A stretch of DNA of 9,065 bases from Oscillatoria sp. Prado101. GTDB taxonomy: Bacteria; Cyanobacteriota; Cyanobacteriia; Cyanobacteriales; Oscillatoriaceae. Location of the stretch: the NCBI GenBank assembly GCA_025454445.1, contig JALOOK010000146.1, positions 1-9,065 on the forward strand, written 5' to 3'. This document shows positions 1-5,610 of this stretch, piece after piece. The position numbers and the translations under genes were made by a program. The notes below the pieces were generated by a model, which was given only the letters and a program-made list of their open reading frames with translations, was not told where the DNA came from and did not search any database. Every line of letters begins with the position of its first letter. Positions within the stretch are counted from its first letter, which is position 1.

Positions 1-1596
1 CAACTTATCAATCATCCGGGAAGATACTGGCTTGGCCAGCTGTCCTGCACCGGCTACCGTCGAGCGAAATTTCCACAGGCGGAAACGCTTCCCCATCAAA
101 CCGCAGCGAACCTGACTCAATAAAATTGGCCCCGGACTCTCTAGCTTAATAGCAATACTGATGGGAATAAACACAATCGCTGTAATCGCCAGACCAATAC
201 TTGCCCCTAAAATATCAGCGACACGCCCTATGGGATTCGGGACAGCAGAAGGCAATTGCCGTGTGGAAGGCAGCGTTAGGCTGTGCGTGCGAACTGTTTC
301 CGTGGCCGTTTCGATGGTTAGCACACCATCCAGCCGAGCTTTCGATAACGTCAGCCTGACTTCAGGCCCCACACTCCAGAGCACCAGCTGCCGGCCTAGA
401 GAGCGAGAGATATTGTGGATATCAGTCAAAGTGTCTAAGGCCAGGCTATCAATGAACTTCGTTTCGCTCATATCCAGGACAATTTTTCGCACCTCTTTGG
501 GGAATCCCTGCCGGAAATGTTTTTTGAATTCCTGAAATGATCGCTGGGTAAAAGCTGGAGGCGTGAGCAGGATCAAAGTATCTTTGAAACTCACCAGAGT
601 CTGCAGCTTGCATTCTAAAGCAGGAGCCTCCCTTAATGGTGCGACCTGTTCCTCCCCAATATATTGAGCGGTAGGATAGAGACTCGCTATTTGTTTCCCT
701 TGGACGATCAGTTGATCGATCCCCGATAAACCTTGCAATATCCGAGCCGACAGACTCAGCTGCCTTAACCGAGTTTTGGATTCTACAAAGATGACCTGGC
801 TGCCACAGAATAATTTGGCGATCAGCAAGAAAGGAACAGCCACACCGGCACCCGTAGAAAGCACTAAATCCGGTTTTTCTCGGCTCAGTATGACTTTGAA
901 CGCCAGCAGTAAATTCCGGATTAAGTTAGGGATATTGCGATTGGTCGGACTGTAAGCCCAGTACACGCGCCCCTTTTCCGCTTGGAGTTCTGATGCTGTA
1001 GTGCCCGTCTTGAAAGTCACCCAGGAAACCTTTTCAAATTGACCCCAAAACCCTTGCAGCTGCCGCATCGCTTTATAGTGGCCACCTGAAGAGCAAACCA
1101 GCATCAGTTTTTTGTATTCCTTGCTGTCATAGCGATGGCTCAGCGCTTGACAAATTTTACATTCACTATTCTTCTGAATCAGCCGGCAAGGAACCGGTGC
1201 GGCCAGAAATCTGGCCAAATCCCCAACTGACCAAGCCACCGGCACGCCTTGCTGTTCCAGAACTTCCGCCATCTCTATTTGATGGTCGTCAACGTGCTCG
1301 CCAAACCGCCGGGTGCGCGGCACTAATATAAAAGGTTTTCCCAAAGATTCCAGCAGCATTGCTGTCCCTTCCCCGCAGTGCGCCACAATAACTCGCGCCT
1401 CTTCAACTACAGCTTGGAAGACGGACTCTGGCAGGCACTGATATACTTTTGCTCCATCCGGAATTTTTGTGGATGAGCCATACTGCACAATCACTTCTTC
1501 ATTTATGTCAATTATCCCGTAGCGGATTAAGACATCCACCCAATCCATTAAGGCATTAAAGGGATATTGCTCGGTTCCCACTGTCACTAAAATCAT
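1..1596 (-). CDS. Fused glycosyltransferase: PssE/Alg13-like + PssD/Alg14-like + STAS + polyprenyl-phosphate sugar transferase (3' end outside window)
   Basis: I translated the minus strand from ATG 1596 to base 1 and found 532 codons without a stop, so the gene runs off the left edge. Residues 1-135 resemble PssE/Alg13 (GT28 C-terminal type): start MILVTVGTEQYPF, then HCGEGTAMLLESLGKPFILV at 73-92 and EHVDDHQIEMA at 100-110. Residues 164-312 resemble PssD/Alg14: LVCSSGGHYKAM, YSPTNRNIPNLI, PDLVLSTGAGVAVPF. Residues about 325-432 form a STAS domain with DMSETKFIDSLAL at 375-387; Ser384 sits at the usual phospho-acceptor position. From 453 a bacterial sugar transferase begins: one hydrophobic helix (463-483), then ESPGPILLSQVRCG and FRLWKFRS. 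Its catalytic Asp-Glu pair would lie beyond the edge; about 140 further residues are expected. By family knowledge, the last domain starts a lipid-linked repeat unit and PssD/PssE adds the next sugar at the cytoplasmic membrane face. An upstream in-frame stop at 1648-1650 and a good ribosome site support this start. Domain calls are from motifs only. Confidence 0.88.
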   Translation of the reverse strand, partial: MILVTVGTEQYPFNALMDWVDVLIRYGIIDINEEVIVQYGSSTKIPDGAKVYQCLPESVFQAVVEEARVIVAHCGEGTAMLLESLGKPFILVPRTRRFGEHVDDHQIEMAEVLEQQGVPVAWSVGDLARFLAAPVPCRLIQKNSECKICQALSHRYDSKEYKKLMLVCSSGGHYKAMRQLQGFWGQFEKVSWVTFKTGTTASELQAEKGRVYWAYSPTNRNIPNLIRNLLLAFKVILSREKPDLVLSTGAGVAVPFLLIAKLFCGSQVIFVESKTRLRQLSLSARILQGLSGIDQLIVQGKQIASLYPTAQYIGEEQVAPLREAPALECKLQTLVSFKDTLILLTPPAFTQRSFQEFKKHFRQGFPKEVRKIVLDMSETKFIDSLALDTLTDIHNISRSLGRQLVLWSVGPEVRLTLSKARLDGVLTIETATETVRTHSLTLPSTRQLPSAVPNPIGRVADILGASIGLAITAIVFIPISIAIKLESPGPILLSQVRCGLMGKRFRLWKFRSTVAGAGQLAKPVSSRMIDKL

Positions 1597-1606
1597 ACCC
1601 GCACCA

Positions 1607-1613
1607 CTCCCTC
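1607..1613 (-). promoter_or_regulatory. Ribosome binding site of the fused glycosyltransferase
   Basis: The minus strand reads GAGGGAG, ending 10 nt before the ATG at 1596. This is the clearest Shine-Dalgarno match in the window and supports the chosen start. Confidence 0.6.
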
Positions 1614-1768
1614 GGTACTGAAAACTATGTTGCCCCAGACATTCATCTCACTTGCGTGACCGAAATCCTGCAAGTCCCTGTTTTTAAAATTTTTCTTAAG
1701 CCGGCGCTTTGCTGGCTGCCTTAACGCTAACAAACCGTTCCCACCTCCCTCAACAATGTTTGCATTAA

Positions 1769-1774
1769 ATTATA
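1769..1774 (-). promoter_or_regulatory. Candidate -10 element for the fused glycosyltransferase gene
   Basis: The minus strand reads TATAAT here, a perfect match to the bacterial -10 consensus, about 170 nt upstream of the ATG at 1596. No TTGACA-like -35 lies 16-18 nt upstream, so the promoter would need an activator or is a chance match. Confidence 0.35.
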
Positions 1775-1801
1775 CCCGTACCACTTCCGATAGACTCCTA
1801 A

Positions 1802-1830
1802 TTTAATAATTCTTAACCTTTACTTAACCG
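1802..1830. promoter_or_regulatory. Direct repeat resembling a cyanobacterial Pho box (PhoB/OmpR-type operator)
   Basis: The plus strand has CTTAACCT at 1812-1819 and CTTAACCG at 1823-1830, an exact 11-bp period, preceded by a weaker copy TTTAATAA at 1802-1809. The described cyanobacterial Pho box is a tandem octamer close to YTTAAYYW, bound by the phosphate response regulator SphR. The repeats lie 27-60 bp upstream of the candidate -10 at 1769-1774 but read on the opposite strand to the gene. Binding by another OmpR-family regulator is equally possible. Confidence 0.35.
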
Positions 1831-1922
1831 TAACAGACCGGCACCGGGCTGCACCGCTTGTGGCAGAAAAAATCTGTTTCCAGCACTTTCCCGCCACCGG
1901 CGCGTCACATAGGTGTTTCTCC

Positions 1923-3062
1923 CTAAAGACCAATGGCGCGAACGACAGACCAATCCAGGGTATCCCGATTGCGTTGCTTTAGTTCAGTCGCCAGCTTGTC
2001 GTCAAAAATATCAAATCCACCCCGGTACTCCCAGAGAGCATAGCCAATTTGGGAGCGAGAAAGCAAATTGGCCACATCCCTGTGCCAGTTGAGGCGGTCT
2101 GCAGCCGGCGCAACCTTTTTGTAAACGCCAAACTCGCCGCAGTACACCGGCACCCGGTACTGCTGGCGGAACTTCAACACCGGCTGCAAGTCGCGGGCAA
2201 TCTTGTCGCTATTGTACTTTTGATACTCGTACCAGTCAAGCCACTTTTGCGCCGGCGCATCACTAATCGACCGTCTGGCGAACCGGAACCGCGCCGCGTC
2301 GTAGGGGTAAGGGATATCCCTGACACTTTCCAATCCAGAAATCCAGTCCGCTCCTTGGTGAGTGAAAGTTTTATGCTCGTAGAAGTGGAACGTGTAAATG
2401 ACATTGCCATCCCCCACCGGCTTCATCTGGGCAAAACTTTCTGGTTCGCTCCACCCGTGCGCCCCAACAATAATCGTGTGACGCCGGTCAACCTTCCGAA
2501 TGCTGCGGATCAGGACATTGCAGATTTCTTGCCAAGCGGCGACATCTTTGAGCTGGGGTTCATTGAGCAGTTCATAGAAAATCTTTCCCCTCCGTGAGCT
2601 GTAGCGCTTGGCGATTTCCCCCCAGAGTTTCTCCAACCGGCTCACCGCTGCCGATGCTATGACATCCTGTTGCGACGGTGCCGGGTGCAGGTCAATAACA
2701 ATCGCCAAATCGTGCCGGTCAGCCCAGTATAGCGCCCTGTCCAGATACTGAAAATTTTCCGGGCGAATCCTGTAGGGTTCTGTCTTTTCCTGCAACAGGT
2801 CCGGATCGACCGGCACGCGCACATGAGTCATCTTGATCGAGCGGATGAGGGCAAAATCATCTTCTACAATCGAGCTGTTTATCTGTTCTGGAGTCAGTGA
2901 CGCCTGAGCCAGCCAGTGGCTGAAGTTAACGCCCTTAGCCAGGAGCTGAACCTGCTGATCGAGCAGCCGGTTGGCAACTGCCGGTCCGCGCCAAAAAGGA
3001 ACCGCAACCAGCAAAATGGCTATCACTGCAACCCCTATAAATTTGCCCCGAGACACCGGCAT
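1923..3062 (-). CDS. Membrane-anchored glycoside hydrolase family 5 (cellulase-type endoglycanase)
   Basis: The 379-residue protein has the GH5 (clan GH-A) barrel signatures in order: GVNFSHW at 44-50, THVRVPVD at 79-86, IVIDLHPAP at 121-129, FYELLNEP at 162-169 with E168 as likely acid/base, TFHFYEH at 224-230, and VYCGEFGVY at 306-314 with E310 as likely nucleophile, then ALWEYRGGF at 342-350. Residues 7-24 form one hydrophobic helix after a basic start, so the catalytic domain should face the periplasm, anchored or secreted. I chose ATG 3062 over the upstream GTG at 3173, because the 37 extra residues come only from heptamer repeats and rich in Pro/His/Cys, unlike any GH5. No Shine-Dalgarno precedes 3062. 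The substrate is a beta-glucan or related polymer by family, not shown. Among polysaccharide genes it may trim, edit or release polymer. It follows the GT2 gene by about 250 bp. Confidence 0.87.
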   Translation of the reverse strand: MPVSRGKFIGVAVIAILLVAVPFWRGPAVANRLLDQQVQLLAKGVNFSHWLAQASLTPEQINSSIVEDDFALIRSIKMTHVRVPVDPDLLQEKTEPYRIRPENFQYLDRALYWADRHDLAIVIDLHPAPSQQDVIASAAVSRLEKLWGEIAKRYSSRRGKIFYELLNEPQLKDVAAWQEICNVLIRSIRKVDRRHTIIVGAHGWSEPESFAQMKPVGDGNVIYTFHFYEHKTFTHQGADWISGLESVRDIPYPYDAARFRFARRSISDAPAQKWLDWYEYQKYNSDKIARDLQPVLKFRQQYRVPVYCGEFGVYKKVAPAADRLNWHRDVANLLSRSQIGYALWEYRGGFDIFDDKLATELKQRNRDTLDWSVVRAIGL

Positions 3063-3067
3063 ACTAT

Positions 3068-3102
3068 GGATTTTGAATTTTGGATTTTGGATTGTAGATT
3101 GT
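3068..3102. repeat. Heptamer tandem repeat (GGATTTT type)
   Basis: Five consecutive 7-bp units on the plus strand: GGATTTT, GAATTTT, GGATTTT, GGATTGT, AGATTGT. It begins 6 bp upstream of the GH5 start, so it lies in the 5' leader of that gene. Such heptamer short tandem repeats are common in filamentous cyanobacterial genomes. Confidence 0.75.
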
Positions 3103-3113
3103 GGATGCCCGGA

Positions 3114-3149
3114 TTGGGCATGGGGCATGGGGCATTGGGGCATGGGGCA
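3114..3149. repeat. Heptamer tandem repeat (TGGGGCA type)
   Basis: Units on the plus strand are TTGGGCA, TGGGGCA and TGGGGCA, then after one extra T two more TGGGGCA copies. It is a second, different heptamer block directly next to the first. Read in frame with GH5 it yields the spurious CPMPH-type extension. Confidence 0.8.
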
Positions 3150-3174
3150 GTGAGGGATCGGGCATTCGGTCACT

Positions 3175-3270
3175 TATAGCGGTTTTCAGTTGGATGAAGT
3201 ACACCGCAGAAACCCGGTTTCTTTAAGAAACCGGGTTTCTCAGTACCTCACTCATACGAAACCCGCTATA
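3175..3270. mobile_element. 96-bp MITE-like element with terminal inverted repeats and 5-bp target duplication
   Basis: The ends are TATAGCGGTTTTC (3175-3187) and GAAACCCGCTATA (3258-3270), which match as inverted repeats at 12 of 13 positions. TCACT flanks the element on both sides (3170-3174 and 3271-3275), as a target-site duplication would. It has no coding capacity. A GC-rich palindrome lies in its middle. This is the structure of a non-autonomous miniature inverted-repeat element; the mobilising transposase is not in the window. An alternative boundary with a TA duplication (element TAGCGG...CCGCTA) is possible, because TA also flanks that shorter form. Confidence 0.68.
3208..3240. repeat. 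Perfect 16-bp inverted repeat inside the MITE-like element
   Basis: The arms AGAAACCCGGTTTCTT (3208-3223) and AAGAAACCGGGTTTCT (3225-3240) are exact reverse complements separated by one T. Each arm is itself a palindrome, GAAACC and GGTTTC around one base, so the DNA can fold as one long hairpin or two small ones. No T-run follows it on the minus strand, so a standard intrinsic terminator is unlikely, but it would lie in the transcript between GT2 and GH5. Confidence 0.85.
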
Positions 3271-3292
3271 TCACTTACCTCCTGAAATCTAA

Positions 3293-3308
3293 CCCCGTGC
3301 CCCCGTGC
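3293..3308. repeat. Tandem octamer CCCCGTGC
   Basis: Two exact copies of CCCCGTGC (3293-3300 and 3301-3308) are followed by a degenerate copy CCCCTAAC (3309-3316). The GT2 stop codon at 3312-3314 lies within the degenerate copy. Confidence 0.65.
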
Positions 3309-3311
3309 CCC

Positions 3312-4334
3312 CTAACCCCTACTGCCTTTGTAAATAATGCGTTCTTGGGATTTTACCACTTGACGCATCCCACGCGCCTCCAGCCGGTCATAAAGTTTTC
3401 CCGGCACAATAGCCAGCACATAAGCCGCTATCCAAGTCAGAATCGTCCGCCGGGGTTCTTGGACAATGATGCGCGGATCGGTGAGCAGGGCTTCGTGCAG
3501 CAGCTGGATGGCCATTTTCGCATCTCGGATCTGGACAGCTCGGCGGGACAGGTAGCGCAATTGATAGGCTCGCGCCAACTTCCCCCACTTCTCAACAATA
3601 TCTGGCGCGTAAGAGCGGGTTTTCTCAATCGCTTGCTCCCAGGATGCTAGCTGTTTGAGCACGCTCGCCGAAAGCCCGCCGGTGTTCACCGGGTACAGAG
3701 TTAGCGGCTCTGGACTTCCTTCAATTTCCCAATTGGTTTTAATCGAGATGCGAATCCAACACTCAATATCTTCCGACTGGCGGAAGCGGTCGTCAAAGTA
3801 GAAATCCTCTACCGTTCCGTGGATGTTATCCTCAAACCGAATCGCTTCCATAACTTCTCGGCGGATCACCGGCGCGGAGCCATTGCCAATCGGATTCCGG
3901 CACATCAGGTGAGGCGTGGTAATGCCGGTGAGTTTCGGCATTTGATAGTAATTTAAGGGATTGCCCTCGCCGTCAATAAAGGCTGACCGGCTGAAACTGA
4001 CCCCAACTTGCGGGCGACTTTCCAAGTGCGCGACGTGTTTTTCCAGCTTCTCTGGAAGCCACAGGTCATCGGAATCGAGAAATGCCAGATAATCTCCTGT
4101 GGCGTTGCGGATGCCGGTGTTCCTGGCACCAGCCAGCCCTCGATTTTTCTGGCTTATAATTTTAATCCGGGAGTCTTGGAATTGCCGGCAAATTTCCACA
4201 CTTCCGTCTGGAGATTCGTCGTCAACGATGAGCAGTTCAAAATGCCGGTAGGTCTGGCCCAGTACAGATTCAATCGTCTGGGCGACGTATTTCTCTACGT
4301 TGTAGACGGGGACAATAACTGATACTTTTTTCAT
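3312..4334 (-). CDS. Glycosyltransferase family 2 (GT-A fold)
   Basis: The 340-residue protein begins with the classic GT2 strand VSVIVPVYNVEKY (4-16), has the nucleotide-sugar binding Asp pair in LLIVDDESPDGS (34-45), NRGLAGARNTG (64-74), and the metal-binding DxD region FLDSDD (85-90). SEDIECWIR (187-195) is at the place of the usual catalytic-base ED motif. No membrane span is evident at the N-terminus; the C-terminal 100 residues are basic and amphipathic, with a hydrophobic stretch at 297-311 that may touch the membrane. By family it transfers a sugar from a nucleotide donor to a lipid-linked repeat unit in the cytoplasm; donor and acceptor cannot be told. ATG 4334 fits the family start exactly. 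A TATAAT lies shortly upstream, so it may have its own promoter. The stop codon lies in an octamer repeat. Confidence 0.93.
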   Translation of the reverse strand: MKKVSVIVPVYNVEKYVAQTIESVLGQTYRHFELLIVDDESPDGSVEICRQFQDSRIKIISQKNRGLAGARNTGIRNATGDYLAFLDSDDLWLPEKLEKHVAHLESRPQVGVSFSRSAFIDGEGNPLNYYQMPKLTGITTPHLMCRNPIGNGSAPVIRREVMEAIRFEDNIHGTVEDFYFDDRFRQSEDIECWIRISIKTNWEIEGSPEPLTLYPVNTGGLSASVLKQLASWEQAIEKTRSYAPDIVEKWGKLARAYQLRYLSRRAVQIRDAKMAIQLLHEALLTDPRIIVQEPRRTILTWIAAYVLAIVPGKLYDRLEARGMRQVVKSQERIIYKGSRG

Positions 4335-4347
4335 GGTTCTGTAGAAA

Positions 4348-4353
4348 ATTATA
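4348..4353 (-). promoter_or_regulatory. Candidate -10 element for the GT2 gene
   Basis: The minus strand reads TATAAT, ending 13 nt before the GT2 ATG. This would give a very short leader of a few bases. No good -35 hexamer is seen 16-18 nt upstream; that place is occupied by an inverted repeat. Confidence 0.35.
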
Positions 4354-4371
4354 CAACAAACTTATTTGTTG
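4354..4371. promoter_or_regulatory. Inverted repeat abutting the GT2 -10 element (possible operator)
   Basis: CAACAAA and TTTGTTG form perfect 7-bp arms around a 4-base spacer, directly upstream of the TATAAT at 4348-4353. A dimeric regulator binding here would block or activate that promoter. No known regulator can be assigned from the sequence. Confidence 0.3.
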
Positions 4372-4499
4372 AGTTGCGGCGGACTGACCAATAATTCAAC
4401 CGGGTCAGAATCCGGAATAAAGCATAAGGTGAATTGCCGTGACACATCCCCTTCGAGTTGAGCACGGCTGGCTTTGACCACTGGGCAAAGGGCCAAAGT

Positions 4500-4558
4500 A
4501 GGGGCGGGTTCATTAGCAACCTTTGCTCCCCGCAGATATCTCGCGTAAACCCGCCCCT
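4500..4558. repeat. Inverted-repeat element with AGGGGCGGGTT ends
   Basis: AGGGGCGGGTT (4500-4510) and AACCCGCCCCT (4548-4558) are exact 11-bp inverted repeats around a 37-base non-coding core. GC-rich inverted repeats of this look recur between genes in cyanobacteria, in my recollection. I see no convincing target duplication; GCCA near both ends is offset on the left. It lies between the GT4 and GT2 genes and could form a hairpin in their joint transcript. Confidence 0.55.
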
Positions 4559-4581
4559 GCCACTCGTTTGCCGCCAGAATA

Positions 4582-4597
4582 AGTAAATTAATTTACT
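4582..4597. repeat. 16-bp perfect AT-rich palindrome over the GT4 stop codon
   Basis: AGTAAATTAATTTACT is its own reverse complement and contains the GT4 stop at 4588-4590. It is too AT-rich and lacks a loop and T-run for a terminator. Confidence 0.5.
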
Positions 4598-5570
4598 AAC
4601 ATTTCCCACAGCAATGCCTCCCATTTCATCACATAGTTTTCCCAAGCTTGACTGACAGACTCCCGACCCTGCTGTCCCCACACTTGCAGGGTTGACTCAG
4701 GGAGGGAACACACTTTCTCTATGGCATCAGCTAAAGAGTGAGGATCTTCTGGCGGTACTAGAATACCACAGTCAGTCACCTGTTCAATCAAGCCATCCAC
4801 ACGGCTGACAATCACCGGCTTTCCTGCCGCTTTCGCTTCCAGGCACACATTCCCCCAAGGCTCCCGCCGCGAGGGAATCACCACCACATCGCAAGCGGTT
4901 AAAAAAGCGGGCACATCACGGATCGTTCCGAGGAACTTAATATTCTCTTGCCCCCGGGCCAATTCTTGCAAAGCCTCTTCATCCGGTCCGTACCCTCCTA
5001 GGTAAAGTCGCACCTTTTGCTGAGGAATCAGCCGCATGGCCTTGATTAAAACATCAAATCCCTTTTGCTGGCAAAAGCGTCCGTAGGCTGCCAAGATTAG
5101 GGGCATTTCCACCCGCTTTGAGGGAAGCGCTAGCAGGTCTTCTAGCTTCGTACTCTGTTGAATAACTCTAAGTTTAGCCGGTTTTACCAGCTTGTTTTCC
5201 GTCATCCATTTGGCCTGAGCGTGAGAAACGGCCACCACCCGATCGGCCATGCCATAGGCGAGTTTGAGCATCAGGCGAAACCTGGGCAAAGAAATGACAT
5301 TGCTTTTTTCAAATTCCTGACCGTAGTGATGGTCGTGAATCAGCAATTTTGCCCTGCATTTACATCTCAGTATTACCGGCAATTCTTTCCAGGAACAGCT
5401 GTCGTGAAATATGATGATGTCCGCCGGCTTAAATTCTGCCATCATTATCTCAGATATTCCTGCCAAATTTTGAATTTATCTCTCAAAGCTTGGTTGAGAT
5501 AGTTTAAAACTTTATTAATCCCGCCCAATCCACTGTCGCTTATTACGTGTAAAATTTTGGGCTTACTCAT
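4588..5570 (-). pseudogene. Glycosyltransferase family 4 (GT-B), frameshifted near its N-terminus
   Basis: The gene starts at ATG 5570 in one frame (MSKPKILHVISDSGLGGINK) and reads 34 residues to about 5469. The rest continues in another frame from about 5466 to the stop at 4588 (292 residues). Adding one A to the AAAATTT stretch (about 5464-5470) joins them into a 327-residue protein of normal GT4 length. Signatures using restored numbering: GGIN at 16-19, FHDSCSW at 55-61, LAAYGRFCQQKGFDVL at 160-175, and the donor-binding EX7E motif with Glu237 and Glu245 (EPWGNVCLE). Both reading frames overlap at 5445-5478. The zero frame stops at 5445-5447 and the second frame has only TTG or a later ATG as start, so a protein without the first Rossmann strand would hardly work. 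No canonical slippery heptamer is seen. It lies 40 bp behind the flippase stop, so it is probably in the same operon. It is either a real inactivation or a sequencing error at a short homopolymer. Confidence 0.82.
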
Positions 5571-5610
5571 ACTCCCGCCATAATTCCTTCATCTAATTCA
5601 ACCTATCCTC

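Larger units (their letters stand above)
1597..1922 (-). other. Intergenic leader upstream of the fused glycosyltransferase gene
   Basis: These 326 bases separate the GH5 stop codon from the start of the fused gene. I found no convincing coding frame. The stretch holds a TATAAT hexamer (1769-1774, minus strand), an 11-bp-spaced direct repeat (1812-1830) and an AT-rich stretch near 1681-1700. Its length and these signals suggest that the fused gene has its own promoter, instead of relying only on read-through from GH5. No strong intrinsic terminator was seen behind GH5; the CGCC/GGCG hairpin near 1890-1900 is too small to call. Confidence 0.45.

Noticed and set aside
161..535. Plus-strand open frame of 124 codons
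   Set aside because: It lies opposite the STAS and sugar transferase part of the fused gene, is basic and Ser/Arg-rich, and shows no family motif.
2049..2597. Plus-strand open frame of 182 codons
   Set aside because: It is antisense to the GH5 catalytic domain, which has all expected motifs; its translation resembles no known family.
3208..3240. Intrinsic terminator between GT2 and GH5
   Set aside because: The hairpin is strong but no T-run follows on the transcribed strand, and it belongs to a mobile-type element.
3062..3330. CRISPR array suspected from clustered repeats
   Set aside because: The repeats are heptamers, octamers and one palindromic element; there are no equal-length spacers between 25-40-bp repeats and no cas gene.
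4548..4571. Target-site duplication GCCA around the AGGGGCGGGTT element
   Set aside because: On the left, GCCA is separated from the arm by four bases, and on the right it directly abuts, so the positions do not match a duplication.
4349..4681. Minus-strand open frame of 110 codons between GT4 and GT2
   Set aside because: It begins inside GT4 in another frame, then runs through the inverted-repeat element and the GT2 promoter region; there is no motif, and the stop lies at the -10 box.
5445..5478. Programmed -1 ribosomal frameshift in the GT4 gene
   Set aside because: No X XXY YYZ heptamer in the zero frame and no evident downstream stem-loop; a 1-nt loss in a short A/T run explains it more simply.
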